Of a stretch of 64,000 bases of DNA, positions 57,101-64,000 are shown in pieces. The stretch is from Butyrivibrio sp. MC2013 (GTDB lineage Bacteria > Bacillota > Clostridia > Lachnospirales > Lachnospiraceae), in contig NZ_AUKE01000005.1 in assembly GCF_000424585.1 (NCBI RefSeq), positions 184,498-248,497 of the forward strand, read 5' to 3'. The translations under genes were made by a program, and so were the position numbers. Position 1 is the first letter of the stretch; every line of letters starts with the position of its first letter. The notes under the pieces were generated by a model. It ran no database searches and had not been told where the DNA came from. It was given only the letters and a program-made list of their open reading frames with translations.

Positions 57101-57723
57101 AGAGCGTTCTTCTTGAAATCATCAATAGCATCGAAATCAGCAAAGCTCTTCAGATCCTCATCTGACCATACTTCGATCTTCTGGATCTCGTGAGATGTAC
57201 GGAATCCATCAAAGAAGTTGATGAAAGGAAGCTTGCCTTCGATAGCGGACATATATGCAACAGGTGTCAGGTCCATAACTTCCTGTACGGAAGATTCGCA
57301 AAGCATAGCAGCACCTGTCTGACGACATGCGTAAACATCGGAATGATCGCCGAAGATGTTGAGCGCGTGGCTGGCAACGCATCTTGCAGATACATTGAAT
57401 ACACCGGGAAGACGCTCACCGGCAACCTTGTAGAGATCGGGAATCATAAGAAGCAGACCCTGGGATGCAGTATATGTAGATGTGAGAGCACCTGCTACAA
57501 GTGCACCGTGTACAGCACCTGCTGCACCACTCTCTGCCTGCATTTCAGTAATCTGAACGCTGCGGCCGAAGATGTTCTTCTTTCCTGCCGTAGCCCATTC
57601 ATCAACATGCTCTGGCATAACTGATGAAGGTGTGATAGGGTACATAGCGGCAACTTCTGTATACGCATATGAAGCGTATGCAGCTGCTTCGTTACCGTCC
57701 ATGGTTTTCATGTTTCTTGCCAT
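54184..57723 (-). CDS. nifJ: Pyruvate:ferredoxin (flavodoxin) oxidoreductase
   Basis: PFOR oxidises pyruvate with CoA to acetyl-CoA and CO2, reducing ferredoxin; it is central to anaerobic energy metabolism. The 1179-residue single-chain form has a pyruvate-binding N-terminal part ([20 protein letters not shown]), a 2[4Fe-4S] domain near 698-760 ([18 protein letters not shown] and [13 protein letters not shown]), and a TPP-binding C-terminus near 974 ([37 protein letters not shown]). Cys in CAGCGE near 830 belongs to the proximal cluster. AGGAGG precedes the ATG. The gene is divergent from a small ferredoxin gene, a likely electron acceptor. Confidence 0.97.
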   Translation of the reverse strand: [1179 protein letters not shown]

Positions 57724-58146
57724 TTTTTTTCCTCCTACTTAGATATAGTATGATCTTTGGCATATTGATAGAAAAAGGTTCTTGCTTATACAATTGCCGT
57801 TTTCCACAACGAACTGATTAAGAAGCTTGCGCAATTTTTGCCACAAAAGCGCAAAAAATAAACAGCAGCCAAATATATTGCTGCACATATCATGGTAGCA
57901 TTATGACAGATTAATGTCAATTACCGTAAGCCTTGCAAAGCCCGACATAAGCTAGTTTTTTACATGATTTTTTTCCTCTATCTGTCTCATTAAATATACC
58001 ATTAAAAGACACGGATGATTAAATAACACATAACTTCTCTTGATAAAATATTCAAATTGATATAAACTATAAGCGGCAGATGAGGCCGATATATATTTTG
58101 TACCGGTCCATAATAGTTTTATTGATATAGGAAGGAGATTAAGACA
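57724..58146. promoter_or_regulatory. Divergent promoter region between PFOR and ferredoxin
   Basis: No gene is seen in these 420 bp. On the plus side TTGATA with TATAAA 15 bp downstream (about 58040-58066) may drive the ferredoxin gene; AAGGAG lies 9 bases before its start. The PFOR promoter on the minus strand was not clear. No Rex-type palindrome was recognised. Confidence 0.35.
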
Positions 58147-58317
58147 ATGGCATACGTTATTAGCGATTCCTGCATCAGCTGCGGTTCTTGTGCTGCACAG
58201 TGCCCTGTTTCCGCTATCTCTCAGGGAGATTCCCAGTACGAGATCGATGCAAACACATGTATCGATTGCGGTTCATGCGCTGCACAGTGCCCTGTTTCCG
58301 CTATCTCTCAGGGATAA
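58147..58317 (+). CDS. Clostridial-type 2[4Fe-4S] ferredoxin
   Basis: A 56-residue protein with two complete cluster motifs, CISCGSCAAQCPVSAISQGD and CIDCGSCAAQCPVSAISQG. The two halves show strong internal symmetry. It carries electrons at low potential, here most likely from PFOR, which starts 424 bp away on the other strand. AAGGAG lies 9 bases before the ATG, and a strong terminator follows. The two halves are also nearly identical in DNA: 36 consecutive bases match at the end of each half, as if recently homogenised. Confidence 0.95.
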   Translation: MAYVISDSCISCGSCAAQCPVSAISQGDSQYEIDANTCIDCGSCAAQCPVSAISQG

Positions 58318-58348
58318 TTTCATAAACCTGATATGAACAGGTGAATTA

Positions 58349-58379
58349 AGCCCGGCAGATCATTCTGCCGGGCTTTTTA
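58349..58379 (+). terminator. Terminator of the ferredoxin gene
   Basis: A 10-bp perfect GC-rich stem (58349-58358 with 58365-58374) with a 6-base loop is followed by TTTT. Confidence 0.93.
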
Positions 58380-58383
58380 TGTC

Positions 58384-58428
58384 TGCGCCCTCATAAGCTT
58401 GCTGCAAGCAAAGCATTATGAGGGCGCA
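58384..58428. other. 13-bp perfect hairpin after dnaB
   Basis: Arms 58384-58396 and 58416-58428 are perfectly complementary, with an inner GCTTG/CAAGC stem. It lies 8 bases beyond the dnaB stop but has no T run after it on either strand, so it is either a poor terminator or an RNA 3'-end stabiliser between convergent genes. Confidence 0.6.
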
Positions 58429-58436
58429 TAAAAATA

Positions 58437-59777
58437 TTAATGCCTTTCAAGATTTGCAAATTTGGTAAACTTGGGCATCCAGAGCAGATCCACTGTTCCG
58501 ATAGGGCCGTTTCTCTGCTTGGCTATAATGATCTCCGCAATTCCCTTTTTCTCAGAATCCTTATTATAGTAGTCATCTCTGTATATGAACATGACCATAT
58601 CCGCATCCTGCTCGATAGCTCCGGATTCACGAAGGTCGGACATCATAGGTCTGTGGTCCGGTCTTTGTTCTACTGCTCGGGAAAGCTGTGACAGAGCTAC
58701 AACAGGCACATTCAGTTCCCTGGCCAGAGCCTTGAGTGATCTTGATATTTCCGCAATCTCCTGCTGCCTGGATTCGGATCCCTTACCTCCGCTGGTCATC
58801 AGCTGAAGGTAATCTATGAATATGATCTTTAGATCATGCTCGATCTTATACTTTCTGCACTTGGACCTTAACTCCTGGACTGAGATACCGGGGGTATCAT
58901 CTATTATCAGATTGGAGGCACCGATCATATCCGCACTGTCGATGAGCTGTTCCCATTCACCATCACTCATCTTACCTGTTCTAAGGCTCTGAGCTTCAAC
59001 ATGGGATTCCATCGCCAATAGTCTGTTGACCAGCTGCTCCTTACTCATTTCCAGCGAGAATATAGCACAGGTCTCACCTGATCTGAACGCCATATACTCT
59101 GCTATGTTAAGCGCAAATGCCGTCTTACCCATTGAAGGCCTGGCCGCTATCAGTATCAGATCCGAGGGCTGGAAGCCGGCAGTATCATAATCCAGATCCG
59201 TAAATCCCGTAGCTATGCCTGTTACCGCTCCGCCATTTTTACTGGCTGCTGCGATCTTGTTCAAAGCGTTGACAACTACATCCCTGATAGGCACATAGTC
59301 TCCGCCCTTCTTCTGCTGGACTACGTTGAATATATCCTTCTCAACATTTGCCAGTATAGTCTCCAGATTATCTGTTCCCTGGTAGCAATTACTGCTGGTA
59401 GTCTCACACACTTTGATAAGTTTTCGGAGCGTCGCCTTGGAGCTCACGATCTGAGAGTAGTATTTGACATTGGCAGAAGTAGGGACTCCCGATACCAGCC
59501 TGAGTATATATTCTGTCGATGAATACTCCGGCGGAACATTTTTCTCTAACAATCTCTCCTGAAGGGTGATCTGATCAACAGGTTTACCCTCTCTATTCAG
59601 TTCTGCAATAGTATCAAAAAAGACTCCCAGCTGCCTGTTATAGAAATCATCACCGGTGATATACTCCGTTGCAATCTCTATAGCCTCCACGTCCATGATC
59701 ATGGCACCTACTACGGACTGCTCAGCTTCTTGGCTGTGTGGCGGGACTCTTTTAAGCATCAATTCTTCATCAGCCAT
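58437..59777 (-). CDS. dnaB: Replicative DNA helicase DnaB (DnaC in Bacillus)
   Basis: The 446-residue hexameric helicase unwinds DNA at the fork. It has the N-terminal domain (PHSQEAEQSVVGAMIMDVEA), Walker A ARPSMGKTAFALNIAEYMAF near 215, Walker B IIFIDYLQLMTSGG, and the C-terminal SDLRESGAIEQDADMVMFIY block. It follows rplI by 43 bp in the gdpP-rplI-dnaB unit, the same order as in B. subtilis. Its expected loader is the DnaI-like protein at 41065-42024. Confidence 0.97.
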   Translation of the reverse strand: MADEELMLKRVPPHSQEAEQSVVGAMIMDVEAIEIATEYITGDDFYNRQLGVFFDTIAELNREGKPVDQITLQERLLEKNVPPEYSSTEYILRLVSGVPTSANVKYYSQIVSSKATLRKLIKVCETTSSNCYQGTDNLETILANVEKDIFNVVQQKKGGDYVPIRDVVVNALNKIAAASKNGGAVTGIATGFTDLDYDTAGFQPSDLILIAARPSMGKTAFALNIAEYMAFRSGETCAIFSLEMSKEQLVNRLLAMESHVEAQSLRTGKMSDGEWEQLIDSADMIGASNLIIDDTPGISVQELRSKCRKYKIEHDLKIIFIDYLQLMTSGGKGSESRQQEIAEISRSLKALARELNVPVVALSQLSRAVEQRPDHRPMMSDLRESGAIEQDADMVMFIYRDDYYNKDSEKKGIAEIIIAKQRNGPIGTVDLLWMPKFTKFANLERH

Positions 59778-59820
59778 ACAAGATAAAACCCCTGACTTTT
59801 ATTCTATCCAGCTTCTGCGA

Positions 59821-60267
59821 TCACGCTTCGCTGATCTCAAGCTTTAATTTTCCTGTCACCTGAGGATGAAGCTTAACAGCCACTTCATATTCACCGCAGG
59901 TCTTGATGGCATCTGCCAGTACGATCTTTTTCTTGTCAATCTCCATATCATACTGGTCCTTGGCTGCCTGAGCGATTTCCTTGCTGGATATAGAACCAAA
60001 AGACTTGCCGCCCTCACCTGTCTTAAGTGTCAGCTTTAGGACCTTGCCATCCATATCTGCAGCAAAGGCTTTTGCTGCATCCAGCTTTTCCTGAGCCATT
60101 TTCTCCTCGTACTTTTTTTCCGCCTTAAGCTTGGACATATTGGCAGGAGTGGCTTCAACACCCAGTTTTTTCTTAAAGAGCATGTTGTTGGCATAACCAT
60201 CACTTACATTTACAATATCTCCCTTTTTGCCAAGAGATTTAACATCATCCAATAAGATTACTTTCAT
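59821..60267 (-). CDS. rplI: 50S ribosomal protein L9
   Basis: The 148-residue protein begins [20 protein letters not shown] and continues [16 protein letters not shown], the L9 signature, with a long connecting helix and a C-terminal domain ([13 protein letters not shown] ending). Its ATG overlaps the gdpP stop by 4 bases. Confidence 0.97.
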   Translation of the reverse strand: MKVILLDDVKSLGKKGDIVNVSDGYANNMLFKKKLGVEATPANMSKLKAEKKYEEKMAQEKLDAAKAFAADMDGKVLKLTLKTGEGGKSFGSISSKEIAQAAKDQYDMEIDKKKIVLADAIKTCGEYEVAVKLHPQVTGKLKLEISEA

Positions 60268-62321
60268 TTGATCTCACCTTCCTCTATCATTTTATCTAGT
60301 GTTTCCTTAATGATGCCGATCGCCTCTGTCACTGTGATACTCTCCATCTGGCAACCGGCCACGGTCATATGTCCACCGCCGCCCAGTCTCTCCATGATCA
60401 CCTGAACATTTACTTCATCTATAGACCTGGCGCTGACATAGACCGTATTCTGATAATGAGTACATACAAAGCTTGCCTTGATGCCCTTGATATTGAGCAG
60501 TTCATTAGCTGCCTGGGCGCCTATTACAGTAGGACTATCGATATCCTCACTGCTACAGGTGGAAATAGCATACACACCCTTGTATATCTCAGCCTGACTT
60601 ACAGCATCAGCTTTTGCCTTGTATTCCTCAGCATTTTCCCGGAACAGCTTTCTCACCCTGATAACATCTGCACCGTGTCTTCGCAGAAAAGCTGCAGCTT
60701 CAAAGGTCCTGACACCGGTCTTTTGCATAAAGTTATTGGTATCTACTACTATTCCCGAATACATGCAGTCTGCCTCAAGAGAGGTCATCTTCACATCATC
60801 CCCGATATACTGAAGGATCTCAGATACCATTTCACAGGCTGATGACGCATAGGGCTCTACATACGAAAGAGTAGCATTCTCAATTGTCTCACTTCCCTGC
60901 CTGTGGTGGTCAAGAACTACTATATTCTTGCAGTTTCTCAAAAGTTCCGGGCAGTCAGTGATAGAGGGTCTGTTAACATCTACCACAATAAGGACTGTCT
61001 TCCTTCCCATCATCTCAATAGCCTGCTGGGAACCTACGATCATATCCTCGGAATATTCGCTGTTGGATTTGAAGAGATCCAATAAGGGCTTTATGGATGT
61101 GGTCACATCATTTAATACTATATGACAATTTTTCTCAAGAGATTTGGTAATACGATATATACCAATGGAAGCACCAAAGCTGTCCACATCTCCCATTCTG
61201 TGTCCCATGACCAGAACTGTATCATTGGCCATGATAATCTCTCTAAGGGCGTGAGCCTTCACTCTTGCTTTGACCCTGGTACTCTTCTCTACCTGCTGAC
61301 TCTTGCCTCCGTAATATACAAGGTTATCAGGAGACTTCACTACTGCCTGATCTCCTCCTCGTCCAAGAGCCAGATCAATAGCAGTCCTTGCAAATTCATA
61401 ATTCTGCGCATAAGACAGACCGTTAACACCTACGCCTATACTAAGAGTCACTCCCATCTCATTACCAATGCTCACATTCTTGACTTCATCAAGGATGTCA
61501 AATCTGGACTCCTGCAGCTGCTGCAAACTCTTCTTTGGCATGATGACAAAATACTTGTCCTTTTCCGTCTTGGTAACTATGCCGTTAGATCTTGCAATAT
61601 ACTTATTGATCTTCCTATCGATCAGAGCGATCAAGAGAGATCTCCTGACTTCCTCGACACTAGCCAGTGCTTCATCATAATTGTCAAGGTAGATAAGGCC
61701 CGATGCCAGAGACTGATCATCTATCTCCTGTACAGCCAGCTTCAGAGCAGTCTCATCAAAGAGATAGAGCATGATCAGATAGCCTTCATAATCATCGGTA
61801 TCTATGATATCACTATTCCTTCCAATCTCAGAAAGAGGAATATGCCTCATCCTCAGTGAATAATTGGACTGACCATAGTCCAGATCCATCTGGACCTCCT
61901 CATCCGCTTCCATGGGGAATTTATCAACAGTCACAGTGGGAAAAAAGTTACTTATAGGCTTATGACAGCCCTTTTCCTCATGTATGATCTTCTCAAATTC
62001 TATGTTAGTCCACACAATCCTGCCGGTCTCATCAATAAGACAACTTGCAAGGTCCATCTCCCTTAGTAAAGTCTTCTGGATCTGACCATACTCAGTAGCA
62101 AAGCTGATAAGCTCGTTCATTATCAGCGGCCTCGTGCGGACATTCATCAGTATTACTACAATAGAATAGCATATTGAAAAAATAGCAAGAATAAGCCCTG
62201 CATGAAGACCACCAAAGGCAAATACGGCGATGTTCACAACCCACAGGAACATAGTAAGATAAGTAAAAACGGATAAGAAAGTCTTAAGACGCCCCTTAAG
62301 CCTGATTTTGCTTTTTTTCAT
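60264..62321 (-). CDS. gdpP: Cyclic-di-AMP phosphodiesterase GdpP
   Basis: GdpP breaks down cyclic di-AMP and so affects cell-wall and osmotic balance. The 685-residue protein has two N-terminal membrane helices (about 15-60), a PAS-like domain, a degenerate GGDEF domain ([12 protein letters not shown]), and a DHH-DHHA1 phosphoesterase: [20 protein letters not shown] near 373, [10 protein letters not shown] near 472 and [12 protein letters not shown] near 647. The ATG at 62321 follows GGAGGGG by 6 bases; a GTG 15 bases upstream is rejected. It has its own extended -10 promoter and couples to rplI. Confidence 0.95.
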   Translation of the reverse strand: MKKSKIRLKGRLKTFLSVFTYLTMFLWVVNIAVFAFGGLHAGLILAIFSICYSIVVILMNVRTRPLIMNELISFATEYGQIQKTLLREMDLASCLIDETGRIVWTNIEFEKIIHEEKGCHKPISNFFPTVTVDKFPMEADEEVQMDLDYGQSNYSLRMRHIPLSEIGRNSDIIDTDDYEGYLIMLYLFDETALKLAVQEIDDQSLASGLIYLDNYDEALASVEEVRRSLLIALIDRKINKYIARSNGIVTKTEKDKYFVIMPKKSLQQLQESRFDILDEVKNVSIGNEMGVTLSIGVGVNGLSYAQNYEFARTAIDLALGRGGDQAVVKSPDNLVYYGGKSQQVEKSTRVKARVKAHALREIIMANDTVLVMGHRMGDVDSFGASIGIYRITKSLEKNCHIVLNDVTTSIKPLLDLFKSNSEYSEDMIVGSQQAIEMMGRKTVLIVVDVNRPSITDCPELLRNCKNIVVLDHHRQGSETIENATLSYVEPYASSACEMVSEILQYIGDDVKMTSLEADCMYSGIVVDTNNFMQKTGVRTFEAAAFLRRHGADVIRVRKLFRENAEEYKAKADAVSQAEIYKGVYAISTCSSEDIDSPTVIGAQAANELLNIKGIKASFVCTHYQNTVYVSARSIDEVNVQVIMERLGGGGHMTVAGCQMESITVTEAIGIIKETLDKMIEEGEIK

Positions 62322-62347
62322 AGAATTCCCCTCCACTCCTATCCTGC

Positions 62348-62356
62348 ATTATACCA
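62348..62356 (-). promoter_or_regulatory. Extended -10 promoter of gdpP-rplI-dnaB
   Basis: TGGTATAAT on the minus strand is a perfect extended -10, with a start of transcription expected about 20 bases before the gdpP ATG. The -35 is weak. Confidence 0.65.
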
Positions 62357-62393
62357 TGTAATCCTCTAGCTTGCATTCCCCCAAATTTACGCT

Positions 62394-62433
62394 AAAAAAG
62401 ACACTTCTTAGAATTATCTCTAAAAAGTGTCTT
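62394..62433 (-). terminator. Terminator after rpsR
   Basis: A 15-bp stem with one mismatch (62398-62412 with 62419-62433) is followed by six T on the minus strand. It separates the ribosomal rpsF-ssb-rpsR unit from gdpP-rplI-dnaB. Confidence 0.85.
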
Positions 62434-62460
62434 CAAAATCAATTATATGCCTTGCAGGAA

Positions 62461-62718
62461 TTAGTCCTGTACGTAGGGCATGATCGCAAGGTGTCTTGCT
62501 CTCTTGATAGCAACAGTGATCTCTCTCTGGTGCTTAGCGCAGTTACCGGTGATCCTTCTGGGAAGAATCTTGCCGCTCTCAGAAATATACTTTCTAAGTG
62601 TAGCTGCATCCTTGAAATCAATTGCATGATCCTTACCGCAGAACACGCATACCTTTTTCCTTCTGTGCATGCCGCCCTTTCTGCGAGGTGCATCAGCTCT
62701 GTCCTTATTGAAAGCCAT
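62461..62718 (-). CDS. rpsR: 30S ribosomal protein S18 (zinc-binding form)
   Basis: The 85-residue protein has [20 protein letters not shown] and [20 protein letters not shown], the S18 core. The CVFC pair and later Cys suggest the zinc-binding C+ version. The start at 62718 follows GGAGG by 8 bases. It lies 23 bp after ssb. Confidence 0.97.
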   Translation of the reverse strand: MAFNKDRADAPRRKGGMHRRKKVCVFCGKDHAIDFKDAATLRKYISESGKILPRRITGNCAKHQREITVAIKRARHLAIMPYVQD

Positions 62719-62741
62719 TTGATTGCCTCCTATTCGAATAA

Positions 62742-63200
62742 TCAATTGAACGGCAAATCCTCATCGATTCCTTCAGGAATATTCATAAATCCATCAACTG
62801 CCGTTCCCTGACCAGCTGCAGGAGCAGATGAACCATTAGGAGCCTGATAATCAGAGCCACCATTTGAATTCTTACTCTCTGCGAATTCCTGATCTTCTAC
62901 AACAACTTCTGTAGTATATACTTTGACACCATCTTTGTTGGTATAAGAGCCTGTCTGGATCCTGCCGGATACACAGATCTTGGTGCCCTTATGCAGATAT
63001 TTCTCTGCAAATTCACCGGACTTGCCAAATGCAACACAGTTGATAAAATCAGCTGTCTGCTGGTCATCTCCCTGTCCCCTTCTGGCAAAACGTCTGTCGA
63101 CCGCCAGTGAGTATCTTGCAATTGCAAGAGGTGTATCACCCTGGCTGTATCTAACCTCCGGATCTCTTGTTAAGCGTCCCATAAGTATAACTTTATTCAT
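62742..63200 (-). CDS. ssb: Single-stranded DNA-binding protein
   Basis: The 152-residue SSB has the OB fold start [40 protein letters not shown] and [20 protein letters not shown], then a Gly/Ser/Asn-rich linker and an acidic tail ending DEDLPFN. The final Asn follows the conserved terminal Phe. It binds exposed single strands in replication and repair. It sits between rpsF and rpsR, the common order. Confidence 0.97.
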   Translation of the reverse strand: MNKVILMGRLTRDPEVRYSQGDTPLAIARYSLAVDRRFARRGQGDDQQTADFINCVAFGKSGEFAEKYLHKGTKICVSGRIQTGSYTNKDGVKVYTTEVVVEDQEFAESKNSNGGSDYQAPNGSSAPAAGQGTAVDGFMNIPEGIDEDLPFN

Positions 63201-63214
63201 TTTAGTCCTCTTTC

Positions 63215-63505
63215 TTATGCCTCGTCGCTTCTAACGCATAAGTATCTGATGACATTGTCTACGATGCGAACACGGTGCTCGATCTCTGCGGGAGCAGTGG
63301 GCTCAGCATCAAAGTGAATGAAGTAGTAGAAACCTTCTGTCTGCTTCTCGATCTCGTAAGCAAGCTTCTTCTTACCCCAATCGTCGACATTTGTCACTGT
63401 ACCGCCAAAACGCTCGATCAGTGCCTTGCACTTATCAACAGCGGCAGTCTTCTGCTCGTCATCAACACCTGCGCTGACAACAACGGCTAATTCGTACTTG
63501 TTCAT
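63215..63505 (-). CDS. rpsF: 30S ribosomal protein S6
   Basis: The 96-residue protein begins MNKYELAVVVSAGVDDEQKT and contains GGTVTNVDDWGKKKLAYEIE and FYYFIHFDAEP, all typical of S6. The ATG at 63505 follows AAAGGAGGT at about 10 bases; an upstream in-frame ATG at 63547 is inside the structured leader. First gene of rpsF-ssb-rpsR. Confidence 0.97.
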   Translation of the reverse strand: MNKYELAVVVSAGVDDEQKTAAVDKCKALIERFGGTVTNVDDWGKKKLAYEIEKQTEGFYYFIHFDAEPTAPAEIEHRVRIVDNVIRYLCVRSDEA

Positions 63506-63540
63506 GCTGTTTGTTACCTCCTTTTGGTCTCTGGCTTCTA

Positions 63541-63576
63541 CTTGCATAAGCGGCTCGTCACCGCAGCAGAAGCAAG
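63541..63576 (-). promoter_or_regulatory. Candidate S6:S18-binding leader hairpin of rpsF
   Basis: In the rpsF leader on the minus strand an outer CTTGC/GCAAG helix and an inner GCGG/CCGC helix enclose uneven internal loops, with CCG on the 3' side. Autogenous control by the S6:S18 complex through a hairpin with a conserved CCG is known for many bacteria. The match here is by shape and position only. Confidence 0.4.
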
Positions 63577-63597
63577 GAATTTATATCACGGAGTTTT

Positions 63598-63626
63598 ATT
63601 CTAGCACAAGGTGTTATTTATTGCAA
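63598..63626 (-). promoter_or_regulatory. Promoter of rpsF-ssb-rpsR
   Basis: TTGCAA (63621-63626), 17 bp, TAGAAT (63598-63603) on the minus strand, with TG one base before the -10. It gives a leader of about 86 bases. Confidence 0.82.
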
Positions 63627-63655
63627 GTAATTTTTTATGCCTCCGTATTTTGTAT

Positions 63656-63750
63656 GAAGTGAAAAGTTAAATTCCACTTCAAAGGGGTGAAAGTTGAATT
63701 TAGTCTTACACCAAATTCCACTTCATCTTACGTGGAATTTACTCTTACAC
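63656..63750. repeat. Direct and inverted repeats beyond the rpsF promoter
   Basis: AAATTCCACTTCA occurs at 63669-63681 and 63713-63725; GAATTTA-N-TCTTACAC occurs at 63696-63711 and 63735-63750. AAATTCCAC (63713-63721) pairs perfectly with GTGGAATTT (63732-63740), and GAAGTG (63656-63661) pairs with CACTTC (63675-63680). No gene is present. Confidence 0.75.
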
Positions 63751-64000
63751 TTAAGGCGGCGCTTCCTTCGATAACGAGTGAACATCCCTGTGAGCCAGAG
63801 CACCAAGATTCAGTTCTTTGGAGGAGGCCGAGGTCTGGGGCAGAGCCCCAGGTTATGTTCATGTATCAGTACAGAATGTAGTGTCTTTCCTGCGTACAAT
63901 GGAGATTCGATAACGGTATGACTGTAACTCATGTTCAGTTCCCCGTTATCGGCGTAGACTTCGCGCGCAGGAAAGCGAGCCTGTCAATAGGACCGTGGAA
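63751..64000. other. Non-coding region with nested stems at the right edge
   Basis: No credible coding frame was found. A 7-bp hairpin with a 3-base loop lies at 63835-63851. Outer arms CTTTCCTGCG (63885-63894) and CGCAGGAAAG (63966-63975) enclose inner arms CGATAACGG (63908-63916) and CCGTTATCG (63943-63951). CGATAACG also occurs at 63769-63776 and could compete for the same partner. It may be a structured RNA or the end of an interspersed repeat that continues past the window. Confidence 0.5.

Noticed and set aside
57724..58146. A Rex operator controlling PFOR and ferredoxin
   Set aside because: No TTGTTAA/TTAACAA-type palindrome is present in the divergent region.
63751..64000. tmRNA, RNase P RNA, 6S RNA or a group II intron end
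   Set aside because: The hallmark sequences of these RNAs were not seen in either strand of the available 250 bases.

Overview
The window looks like chromosomal DNA of a flagellated low-to-mid-GC Gram-positive anaerobe of the class Clostridia, most likely Lachnospiraceae (Butyrivibrio/Roseburia-like). Supporting signs are the pyruvate:ferredoxin oxidoreductase with a tiny clostridial 2[4Fe-4S] ferredoxin, the GlgC/GlgD pair, SpoVG, MecA, a DnaD/DnaI-type primosome pair, an S-box (SAM-I) riboswitch before metK, strong AGGAGG ribosome binding sites, and giant InlB/MBG-repeat surface proteins. The genus is an inference. No tRNA, rRNA, CRISPR array, insertion sequence or prophage was seen; almost all of the window is core chromosome.

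Layout. 1-6.4 kb (minus): mbl/mreB, then two basal-body rod proteins (flhO, flhP), a rod-binding protein, recD2 and a cut-off comF. 6.6-8.2 kb: metK with a complete promoter, SAM-I riboswitch and terminator leader. 8.2-13.7 kb: tex and a three-gene ABC exporter of unknown substrate. 13.7-19.3 kb: a branched-chain amino-acid importer (livJ, livH, livM, livG, livF) with a cytidylate-kinase-like gene coupled to its end. 19.4-28.0 kb: one 8.5-kb gene for a 2831-residue secreted repeat protein, the only clearly accessory locus. 28.5-35.4 kb: a solitary adenine-type DNA methyltransferase, free-methionine-R-sulfoxide reductase, pth and mfd. 35.4-38.2 kb: glgC-glgD-spoVG.

38.4-43.3 kb (plus): murC, then dnaD-like, dnaI-like and prs. 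43.3-45.9 kb: a membrane-anchored protein ending in a C39-peptidase-like domain without catalytic residues. 46-50.4 kb: a DUF402 gene converging on an operon of threonylcarbamoyl-AMP synthase, rpiB, upp, dCMP deaminase and a coiled-coil SleB-type hydrolase. 50.5-53.2 kb: a membrane-anchored SH3-GH18 glycosidase, then a gene-free kilobase with four contiguous hairpins. 53.2-58.4 kb: mecA, PFOR and ferredoxin. 58.4-63.6 kb: rpsF-ssb-rpsR and gdpP-rplI-dnaB. The last 400 bp is non-coding, with direct and inverted repeats and nested stems.

Functional themes are genome maintenance and replication (recD2, mfd, dnaD, dnaI, dnaB, ssb), cell wall and shape (mbl, murC, SleB and GH18 enzymes), nucleotide and PRPP metabolism (prs, upp, rpiB, dCMP deaminase), and pyruvate-ferredoxin energy metabolism. 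I found no convincing new multi-gene system. The best candidates for something undescribed are the giant protein with six alternating A-B MBG-type domain pairs, the four-hairpin element at 52.4 kb, the nested-stem region at the right edge, the degenerate C39 protein, and the methyltransferase inside the spoVG-pth-mfd neighbourhood.
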